Shown here in pieces: positions 1 to 5,912 of a DNA stretch of 10,182 nucleotides. Positions within the stretch are counted from its first letter, which is position 1. The number at the start of each line of letters is the position of its first letter. Where the stretch lies: positions 1 through 10,182 of the forward strand of contig JBGPBY010000253.1 in assembly GCA_041481485.1 (NCBI GenBank), given 5' to 3'. Both the position numbers and the translations under genes were made by a program. The notes under the pieces are model-generated. The model was given only the letters and a program-made list of their open reading frames with translations. It did not search any database and was not told the origin of the DNA. This DNA comes from JBGPBY01 sp041481485. GTDB lineage: Bacteria; Acidobacteriota; Terriglobia; 20CM-2-55-15.

Positions 1-1
1 C

Positions 2-1153
2 TGCGGCAATCAAATCAATTTTGCTCCGTTCCTGAACGAACCGGTGGCTCCCGCAGATGTGTTTGGGCCTCTTGTTCAGGGCATCCACCAGATTGGCGGT
101 GAAGGCTTCCCTTCAGGCATTAGCGGCTGGTCGGACGAGTGGCAGATTATCGCGACGGGCGACCAGGATACTTTTCCCCAGCCAACCCATTACGTCATGG
201 CGCGCCCTTATGCAAAAGGTCGAGTACTGGCGATCGGCCATGAATCGATATTGACCACGGGCGGTCTGCCTTTGCTCGATAACACGCAATTCGTTGGCAA
301 CGTCCTGCAATGGCTGGACCAATCCGGCAAACACAAGGTGCTGTACTCCACGGGTCATGACGAGGGGATCGGACCCGACCACATCGAAACGATGCGCAAT
401 CTGTTCCCCGGCTACTCGTTTGATCCGGTTGCGGCGCCGCTGACACTATCGCAGTTACCCTCGGATGCCGTGTTGATTATCGGACATGCCAAGGCGGATT
501 TCACGGCTCAGGAAATTGAAGCGATTCGCATATTTGTTGCGAATGGCGGCGGCCTTCTGCTGGCGGCCCAGGGCTGGGCATGGGTGCCATTCTTTCATAG
601 GCCCCTGGACGAATTCCCGATGAATGTCGTTGGTGAACCTTTCAAAATCCGCTGGCTACCTCAGAATCTGCGGGATACCACCAACGAAACTCCAGGGGAA
701 GAAGTCATCTATCATGTATTCTATCCTGATCCGCGAACGATGAATCCGATCAAGCAGATCAACAATCTGGTGAGCTTGACTGCTTCAAACTTTCAAACTG
801 CGCCCACGGATCCATCGGTGTGTGCCAGGAATGGGATGTTTCTCTTCGATGCCTTACTGGTGTTCAATAGCGGGGCTCCGCCGGTTTCATCACTGGACAT
901 CCGCGTCACCGAACTCAGCAATGGCAATGTGCTTCCACTTTCGTCTGCCGTCGTACGGCCGGATGGCGGCGCAGGAAGGCTCATTGTTGGAACCGGTGGA
1001 AGCTTGAATGTTCCGTTCCACGGCGGCTACGAGGATGGGATTTTTTCAAATGCCGGAGAATTCGTTTCGGTTCCGTTTACCATTTGTCTAAGTGAAATAA
1101 AGCAGTTTCGTTTGTTCGTCGACGTGTACGGCAGGTCTGAAAGTGTACCTTAG
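2..1153 (+). CDS. ThuA/GATase1-like fold protein, 5'-truncated by window edge
   Basis: The reading frame is open to the left edge, so this is the C-terminal 383 residues of a longer protein; a GTG at 44 is in frame but has no reason to be the start. Residues about 70-81 (YAKGRVLAIGHE), 93-105 (DNTQFVGNVLQWL), 113-121 (VLYSTGHDE) and 182-194 (GGGLLLAAQGWAW) form an alternating hydrophobic strand and glycine pattern. It resembles ThuA-like/class I glutamine-amidotransferase-like folds and the related N-terminal region of TCAF/M60-associated proteins. The last 120 or so residues are beta-rich and look like an immunoglobulin-type domain. No catalytic Cys-His-Glu triad is evident, so a binding or structural role at the cell surface is as likely as catalysis. 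Any signal peptide would lie left of the window. It converges on the DAC-protein gene across 219 bp. The fold call is moderately sure; the function is unknown. Confidence 0.7.
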   Translation, partial: CGNQINFAPFLNEPVAPADVFGPLVQGIHQIGGEGFPSGISGWSDEWQIIATGDQDTFPQPTHYVMARPYAKGRVLAIGHESILTTGGLPLLDNTQFVGNVLQWLDQSGKHKVLYSTGHDEGIGPDHIETMRNLFPGYSFDPVAAPLTLSQLPSDAVLIIGHAKADFTAQEIEAIRIFVANGGGLLLAAQGWAWVPFFHRPLDEFPMNVVGEPFKIRWLPQNLRDTTNETPGEEVIYHVFYPDPRTMNPIKQINNLVSLTASNFQTAPTDPSVCARNGMFLFDALLVFNSGAPPVSSLDIRVTELSNGNVLPLSSAVVRPDGGAGRLIVGTGGSLNVPFHGGYEDGIFSNAGEFVSVPFTICLSEIKQFRLFVDVYGRSESVP

Positions 1154-1209
1154 TGCTCCATATTCCAAGCTGTAGTCGCGGACATAGGAGATGTGAATGA
1201 ATGCGCTTC

Positions 1210-1290
1210 CGGCTGTAGGGGCGGTCTATGACCGCCCACATTTTCTCAGGTTTTGAAATCGCGGGCGGTCATAGACCGCCCCTACAGCCG
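1210..1290. repeat. REP doublet (REPIN-like) inverted repeat
   Basis: Two perfect 28-nt inverted arms (1210-1237 and 1263-1290) flank a 25-nt spacer. Each arm also contains its own small palindrome, GGCGGTC-TAT-GACCGCC, so the unit is two head-to-head REP-like elements. It sits between the 3' ends of convergent genes (stops at 1153 and 1373), the usual home of REP sequences, where it could fold in both transcripts and limit read-through or 3' decay. No U-tract follows the hairpin, so it is not a classic intrinsic terminator. The remainder of the 219-bp gap shows nothing else recognisable. The core TGTAGGGGCGGTCTATGA (1214-1231) recurs with one change at 10052-10069. Confidence 0.85.
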
Positions 1291-1372
1291 CGCAACTCCA
1301 TGCCGTGTGGTCAGTTCAGCGGCAGACTCGGAATGCACAATAATTTCGAGTCTCTCCTCTGAATTACTGACC

Positions 1373-2557
1373 TTACGTATGCACGCCCATAAGCCACATC
1401 GTCACGTGATCATCGTTGGGGCTGCGCAGCAGGCACGTCACCCCGCCGTCTGCGGACGCTACGAACACGACGCTCCCCGGATTGCGGCTGGCACAGACGG
1501 CACTCGCACGATGCCGCGTCCCTCGGCTCCCAAGGTCAGCCGGCAGTCCGGTTTTCGCATCGCGAACCTCGGACTGCTCCGCCACCGGCAGGATCGCGCC
1601 GAATGCGACGAGCGCCAGCTCCCGGTTCAGCAAGGTTGCGCCGTCAATCGCGGTCAAAGCGCCCACTTCTTCGATCATCCGTTCGGATTCGCTGATGAAC
1701 GCGCTGCGGAGGACCTGCCCAAATGTCAGATGCTCTGCCGTTCGTGACTCTGTGTGGTCCGCTGAATGGCTGATGATTTTCGAGAGTCTCAACAAAGAAG
1801 CAAGCGATGAGCCGGCCACCATCCGATATGGAGCCGACTCGCCAAGTTCGGGCAGCTCGCTGGAATGGATCACGAGGATCCCGCCTCGACCGTGGGCGAC
1901 CATTTCGCTCACGAGCGCGCGAACGGCCTTGAGATATTCCGGGATCGTCTCATCGTCAAGACCCGCACTGCGCGCTGCCTCTTCGAGAGACGTTCGCACT
2001 GGTTTAGGTTCGACGACGTCGTTCTTTCCTCCGGTCAGGATCGTTCCCCGTTCGTATTCGGAGAGCCGGTCGCGTCCGCTACGAACGGATAGTCCTCCCG
2101 GATGCACGGCGACGAGCTTGAGGAACGGATCGTCGTCAAGCCCGATTCCTTCGCGAGCAAGTCCGGCGACGCCGAGGCTTCCATCGTCGAGAAGACGTAC
2201 GGCGATGTACACGCGCTCGTCGGTGGTCGCAACGGCGAGCTTGACCAGTTCCGGCACGGCAAATGGCCGCATGGAGAGGAAGCGGAGTGTCTTCCATGCA
2301 TAGATCGGGATCGCGCCCGCTTCCTGACCTGTAGGCAGGATGAGATCGACCTGGCTCCGACCGACGAACACGACCCTCACCGGCGCGCGTTCACCTTCGT
2401 GAGTTTCGAGTCCGGCAAAAAACACGGTTGTAAGCAGGTGCTCCAGAACTGTGTCGGATGCCTCAGCGACGACCCGTCCACTCGAAACGCAGCGCTCCCG
2501 GATGATGGGCACCAATGCCGGAGGAAAAACCTGTACCGTATCGACCGTGTTGCTCAT
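1373..2557 (-). CDS. DAC-domain protein: probable diadenylate cyclase with N-terminal sensor-like region
   Basis: The protein has 394 residues. The C-terminal part, from about 200 to 385, matches the DisA/CdaA-type DAC domain, which condenses two ATP into cyclic di-AMP. GRGGILVI (223-230) corresponds to the early core strand, DGA lies at 305-307, a GAILPV strand at 320-325, and GTRHR at 346-350, followed by the strand VVFVASADGG (363-372). DGA and RHR are the known ATP-binding/catalytic signatures, so activity is plausible. The SEE/SEETG-like segment of classical enzymes is replaced by ASADGG. Residues 1-200 are unlike DisA or CdaA, lack membrane segments, and may form a sensor domain of the kind seen N-terminal to other DAC proteins. 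The frame stays open upstream to an ATG at 2779, but the start at 2557 is preferred: AAGGAG lies 11 nt upstream and the longer version would overlap the receiver gene. It is 23 nt downstream of that gene, hence co-transcribed. G+C is higher than in the flanking genes. A nucleotide-binding, non-catalytic role is the alternative. Confidence 0.85.
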   Translation of the reverse strand: MSNTVDTVQVFPPALVPIIRERCVSSGRVVAEASDTVLEHLLTTVFFAGLETHEGERAPVRVVFVGRSQVDLILPTGQEAGAIPIYAWKTLRFLSMRPFAVPELVKLAVATTDERVYIAVRLLDDGSLGVAGLAREGIGLDDDPFLKLVAVHPGGLSVRSGRDRLSEYERGTILTGGKNDVVEPKPVRTSLEEAARSAGLDDETIPEYLKAVRALVSEMVAHGRGGILVIHSSELPELGESAPYRMVAGSSLASLLRLSKIISHSADHTESRTAEHLTFGQVLRSAFISESERMIEEVGALTAIDGATLLNRELALVAFGAILPVAEQSEVRDAKTGLPADLGSRGTRHRASAVCASRNPGSVVFVASADGGVTCLLRSPNDDHVTMWLMGVHT

Positions 2558-2568
2558 ACGTGATCGCG

Positions 2569-2574
2569 CTCCTT
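2569..2574 (-). promoter_or_regulatory. Ribosome binding site deciding the DAC-protein start
   Basis: Read on the minus strand this is AAGGAG, 11 nt before the ATG at 2557, inside the 23-nt gap after the receiver stop codon. It supports starting at 2557 (MSNTVDT) over the in-frame ATG at 2779, which lies within the receiver gene. Confidence 0.7.
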
Positions 2575-2580
2575 GTTCGG

Positions 2581-2958
2581 TTAGCCGGATCCTACGAGCC
2601 TCTCCACCGCCTGCACGAAATCTTCGAGGACGAACGGCTTGCGCAGAAGGAGAGCATCCCGTCCAAGCGCTCGAACCTGCTCGTCTATTTGCGGATCGTT
2701 CAATGCCGTCATCACAAGGATCGGCGTTGAGAGCCCTGCGAAGCGCGCCGAGTGCATCGCATGCAGCCCGCTCATCCACGGCATTGATATGTCGGCAACG
2801 ACGAGCGCGAACGGTCCTTCGTCAGCCATCTTCGTAATCAATCCGGCGCCACTTTCGGCGCACACCACCTCCGCCCCTGCCTGCCGGAGTGCGGCGGCCA
2901 CACTCTGGAGCAGATCGGGATCGTCATCGGCGACGAGGATCCGCGTGCCGGGAGTCAT
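2581..2958 (-). CDS. Single-domain response regulator (CheY-like receiver)
   Basis: The protein has 125 residues and consists only of a receiver domain, with no DNA-binding or enzymatic output domain. The acidic pocket is ADDD (10-13), the phospho-acceptor is D56 in VVADISMP, the switch Thr is T84 and the conserved Lys is K107 in RKPF. All key residues are present, so it should accept a phosphoryl group. It is the first gene of a two-gene operon with the DAC-domain protein 23 nt downstream, and it is divergent from a hybrid-free PAS-GAF histidine kinase, which is the likeliest phosphodonor. With no output domain it presumably acts by protein contact, and the co-transcribed DAC protein is the natural candidate target (inference). 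The start at 2958 has an AGGA about 7 nt upstream and gives the standard receiver N-terminus just before the first strand. Confidence 0.93.
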   Translation of the reverse strand: MTPGTRILVADDDPDLLQSVAAALRQAGAEVVCAESGAGLITKMADEGPFALVVADISMPWMSGLHAMHSARFAGLSTPILVMTALNDPQIDEQVRALGRDALLLRKPFVLEDFVQAVERLVGSG

Positions 2959-3021
2959 CCTGAATTCCTGTTCTGAGTGAAAGACACAATTCCAAAGAAA
3001 ATTGTCATCCGGGGTGTGCCA

Positions 3022-3050
3022 TTGATTCTCCTCGACGTTATCCCTCTAAT
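3022..3050 (+). promoter_or_regulatory. Candidate sigma70-type promoter for the histidine kinase
   Basis: TTGATT (3022-3027), a 17-nt spacer and TCTAAT (3045-3050) match the vegetative promoter with two mismatches in the -35 box and one in the -10 box. It points at the kinase gene and would leave a leader of roughly 140 nt. It lies in the 238-bp divergent region between the receiver and kinase genes. The same region contains a small inverted repeat, ACAATT/AATTGT, at 2986-3005 with an 8-nt loop, close to the receiver start. That repeat could be an operator but is too short to claim. No convincing promoter for the receiver operon was found. Confidence 0.4.
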
Positions 3051-3196
3051 TAAGGATGTACGTCGGCGACCGGCGTTTGCCCTGTTGTTTCAGGTAGCTT
3101 TTCATACTTCAATTTGGCATTTCCGTTGCACCGTTATTTGGATGTGCACGATTGCCGAGCTGTGCGCGTTGATTCCATGAGCCGGTGTGACATTCA

Positions 3197-5107
3197 ATGG
3201 TGCTAACAAATGCCCCTTTCAAAGGGCGCAGAGGTGCGCTTTCAATGATCTTTTGTCTGCTGGCTTCGGCGCTGGTTCTATTGGGAGCAGCAGGTTGGAT
3301 CGCAGGCTGGTACGACGAGCATGTCCCGATCGCCTTGTTTGTTGTCATGCTGGTCACTTGCCTGCTTCATGTGACATGGAAGGCCGCAAGGCAGTCGGAA
3401 GCAGAAGAAATTCGGACAAGGCGTGCGCTGGAAGAGTCTCAGATTGCAACTTCCGAAGCCCGCCGGGCTCAGGCGGAAATCCGCGAATCGCAGGAACGTT
3501 TTGAACTCGCCCTTCGTGGAGCGGACCTTGGAGCATGGGATTGGGACATTCCGAGTGGGAAGGTCATCTATAACCCGCGATGGGCTGAAATGCGGGGGTT
3601 CCGTCAGGAAGATGTAACTCATGACGTAGAGTCGTGGATTTCGAGCGTGCATCCCGATGACTGGCCCCGCGTCCAGCAGACATTGACCGACTATTTCGAA
3701 GGGCGCCTCACGGAATGCCAGGCGGAGTACCGTGTTTCGACCAGTTCCGGCGGCTGGATTTGGGTCCTGAGCCGAGGGAAAGTTTTTGCACGTAACGAAA
3801 ATGGAGAACCCTCCCGAATGCTCGGAACCATGCTCGATATCACCGAGCGCAAGCGTATCGAAAACGAGCAGCGGTTTCTTGCAGAAATGGGAGAGATTCT
3901 TACTTCGACGTTGGACTACAGGAGCACACTGACGCGTATCGCCGACCTGGCTGTCCGCGAATTCGCGGATCTTTGTATCGTGGATGTTTTCGAAGACAAT
4001 GGCAGCATCAGGCGCCTCAAGGTTGCAGGCCGGGACCAATCCCTGGCGAAAGTTTGCGATTTGCTGATGGAAATTTCGATGGATCGGAATCCATCGCATC
4101 TGATTCGGTCTGTCGTCGAGCACAGGCGTCCGGTCTTGCTCCAGCACGATACTCCACGGATGCTTGCATCGTTTTCTCAAAATGAAGCACACCTTAAGGC
4201 TCTTCAAGCCGCCAACCTGAAATCGGTCGTGGCTGTTCCACTCCTGGCGCGGGGAAAGCTCATGGGCGTGATATCCATGATTTCGTCTACTTCCAATCGC
4301 CAGTACGGGCCTGAGGATGTGCATCTGGCCGAAGAGATGGCTCGCCGCACGGCGCTTTCGATCGAAAACGCGCGCCTGTTTGATGACATACAACGTGCCA
4401 TCGGTGTTCGAGACGAAGTGCTTGCGATTGTCGCTCATGACCTAAAAAATCCCCTGACCACAATTTCTCTGACTACAGAAACTCTTCGCCATAGCGAGCC
4501 GTTGGATTCAGCCAAACTTGACGACTTTACCCGTAGAATTCTCCGAGCGGTCCAACAGATGCTGTCTCTCATTGCGGACCTCCTGGATTTCGCCAAAATT
4601 CAAAGTGGCACCGTTTCAATAGAGAAGGACTCCAACGACATGGCAGCTCTGGTGATGACCGCTGTTGAAGGCGCAAGGGTTCAGGCCCAGGCGAAGCGGC
4701 AAACTCTTGAAGTCGACTTGCCATCCCCACTTCCGCGAGTCTCGATCGATGCTCGCCGAATTGGTCAGGTGATTTCCAACTTGATGGGGAACGCAGTCAA
4801 ATTTACTCCCGAAGATGGAACGATTAGGGTTTCCGTCCGCCATCAGGCGAACACCGTCACTGTGTCGGTTTCCGATACAGGAGCCGGTATTCCACTGGAA
4901 GATCTGCCAAAGGTCTTTGATCGCTTCTGGCAGGCACATCGGACTGGGAGCACCGGAGGGAGCGGATTGGGACTGTCCATTGCCAAAGCTATTGTCGAGG
5001 CTCATGGTGGAACGATCTGGGCGGAAAGTGAGGTTGGAAAGGGCAGTTCCTTCTCTTTCACTCTTCCAGTGGATGCCTGGGCGACACGCATGGACAGCGC
5101 CGCCTGA
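3197..5107 (+). CDS. Membrane-bound PAS-GAF sensor histidine kinase
   Basis: The protein has 636 residues. In order: membrane segments at about 16-36 and 43-61 with only a short loop between them; a charged helical linker at 62-100; a PAS domain at about 100-220 ending in the DITERKR signature; a GAF domain at about 240-395; HisKA with the phospho-acceptor H414 in VAHDLKNPL; and HATPase with N-box N528/N532, G1 DTGAGIP (560-566) and G2 GSGLGLS (588-594). All kinase motifs are intact. The extracytoplasmic loop is too short for a sensor domain, so sensing is probably by the cytoplasmic PAS and GAF domains or within the membrane. There is no receiver of its own. It is divergent from the receiver-DAC operon, which suggests it feeds that receiver. 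Start choice is uncertain: ATG at 3197 places KGRR before the first membrane segment but has a weak ribosome site, whereas ATG at 3245 (residue 17) has GAGGTG 8 nt upstream (3231-3236). Confidence 0.95.
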   Translation: MVLTNAPFKGRRGALSMIFCLLASALVLLGAAGWIAGWYDEHVPIALFVVMLVTCLLHVTWKAARQSEAEEIRTRRALEESQIATSEARRAQAEIRESQERFELALRGADLGAWDWDIPSGKVIYNPRWAEMRGFRQEDVTHDVESWISSVHPDDWPRVQQTLTDYFEGRLTECQAEYRVSTSSGGWIWVLSRGKVFARNENGEPSRMLGTMLDITERKRIENEQRFLAEMGEILTSTLDYRSTLTRIADLAVREFADLCIVDVFEDNGSIRRLKVAGRDQSLAKVCDLLMEISMDRNPSHLIRSVVEHRRPVLLQHDTPRMLASFSQNEAHLKALQAANLKSVVAVPLLARGKLMGVISMISSTSNRQYGPEDVHLAEEMARRTALSIENARLFDDIQRAIGVRDEVLAIVAHDLKNPLTTISLTTETLRHSEPLDSAKLDDFTRRILRAVQQMLSLIADLLDFAKIQSGTVSIEKDSNDMAALVMTAVEGARVQAQAKRQTLEVDLPSPLPRVSIDARRIGQVISNLMGNAVKFTPEDGTIRVSVRHQANTVTVSVSDTGAGIPLEDLPKVFDRFWQAHRTGSTGGSGLGLSIAKAIVEAHGGTIWAESEVGKGSSFSFTLPVDAWATRMDSAA

Positions 5108-5125
5108 TAAGGATCGGGAGATATT

Positions 5126-5170
5126 CCGGGCCAGTGCTCTACTTTTTCCCGCGTGACTCCAGTGGCCCGG
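5126..5170. terminator. Possible bidirectional hairpin between convergent genes
   Basis: CCGGGCCA (5126-5133) and TGGCCCGG (5163-5170) form a perfect 8-bp GC-rich stem around a 29-nt loop. It spans the 31-bp gap between the kinase stop (5107) and the otsB stop (5139) and runs into the end of otsB. The position suits a shared terminator, but the loop is long and no clean U-tract follows on either strand, so this is tentative. Confidence 0.3.
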
Positions 5171-5912
5171 CGTGATTCGTCCCTTCGAGAATGAGTAACT
5201 CCAGCAGCTTGTCAATTTCAGACTGATTGCGCAGGTAATATTGAGCATGACTCCGGCGTTTTCGGCCGATGCGGACTGGGACAATATTGCCGTTCAGGGA
5301 GAAGGCATCCTCGTCGTTTTCGTCATCGCCGACATACAAAACCCAATTGCATCCGCGTTTGTCGCGTTCGACGGCTAATGCTTCTCCCTTGTGTGGAGCG
5401 TCACGCGCAACGACATTCACAATATCTTTTCCCCCGAATACACGAACAGCCTTCAGTGTTTCCGTAGCCGCAAGAATCTGCCTGCGCGCCCTGGATTTAT
5501 GCGAGGACTGGCGGTAATGAATGGAGAGGGAGAGGCCCTTATCTTCGATCCAGAGGCCGGGTGCCCCTCGAAGTTGAACTTCAAGTTTGCGTTTCCAGTC
5601 TTGTACTCGCCGTCGAGAGGCCTTCGACGTCCGGGCCGTTTCGGCACCATGGTTGCCGATAACGCTCGCTACCTTTAATTTTCCCAATTTGCGAAGAACG
5701 CCTTCTCTGTCGCGGCCTGAAATGACGACACACGGAAACCGCGCCACTAGCCGGCGGAGTAGTTTTCGCGTGTGCCTTGGCACAGAGGCCGCACCTGGAT
5801 CCCCAACAATGGGAGAAAGCGTCCCGTCGAAGTCAAACGCAAGCAGTGGCCGCTGATGCGCCAACATTGTCAGCACAGGCCGGGACATTCGGGACAGGAA
5901 GTATTTCATCAT
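5139..5912 (-). CDS. otsB: Trehalose-6-phosphate phosphatase (OtsB)
   Basis: It hydrolyses trehalose 6-phosphate to trehalose, the second step of the OtsAB pathway, in the cytoplasm. It is a HAD-superfamily enzyme of 257 residues, normal for the family. Motif I is DFDGTL (27-32, nucleophile D27 and acid/base D29), motif II is SGR (65-67), GNHG lies at 86-89, the substrate-cap segment IEDKG at 122-126, the motif III lysine is K175 in HKG, and motif IV is GDDENDEDAF (195-204). All catalytic residues are present. The frame extends upstream to an ATG at 6011, but the start at 5912 is preferred because its ATG overlaps the otsA stop in an ATGA arrangement, implying translational coupling. A second ATG follows immediately at 5909. 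No strong ribosome site is seen, consistent with coupling. The last 15 or so residues are polar and poorly conserved-looking. Confidence 0.95.
   Translation of the reverse strand: MMKYFLSRMSRPVLTMLAHQRPLLAFDFDGTLSPIVGDPGAASVPRHTRKLLRRLVARFPCVVISGRDREGVLRKLGKLKVASVIGNHGAETARTSKASRRRVQDWKRKLEVQLRGAPGLWIEDKGLSLSIHYRQSSHKSRARRQILAATETLKAVRVFGGKDIVNVVARDAPHKGEALAVERDKRGCNWVLYVGDDENDEDAFSLNGNIVPVRIGRKRRSHAQYYLRNQSEIDKLLELLILEGTNHAGPLESRGKK

Noticed and set aside
1210..1290. CRISPR repeat or intrinsic terminator reading of the palindrome
   Set aside because: Only one inverted unit is present, there are no regularly spaced direct repeats or spacers, and no U-tract follows the stem.
1416..2303. Open frame of 295 codons on the plus strand opposite the DAC gene
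   Set aside because: Its translation is Ser/Arg/Pro-rich with no recognisable motif, and it lies antisense to a gene with clear DAC signatures; high G+C makes long shadow frames common.
2558..2779. 74-residue N-terminal extension of the DAC protein
   Set aside because: It lies inside the receiver gene in another frame, is Arg/Ala-rich, and a good ribosome site marks the start at 2557.
2977..3180. 67-codon plus-strand frame in the kinase/receiver intergenic region
   Set aside because: No ribosome site, no recognisable motif, and it begins close to the receiver start and promoter region; likely chance.
3278..4438. Open frame of 386 codons on the minus strand inside the kinase gene
   Set aside because: It is antisense to the membrane, PAS and GAF regions of a well-supported kinase, and shows Cys/His/Arg-rich composition without domains.
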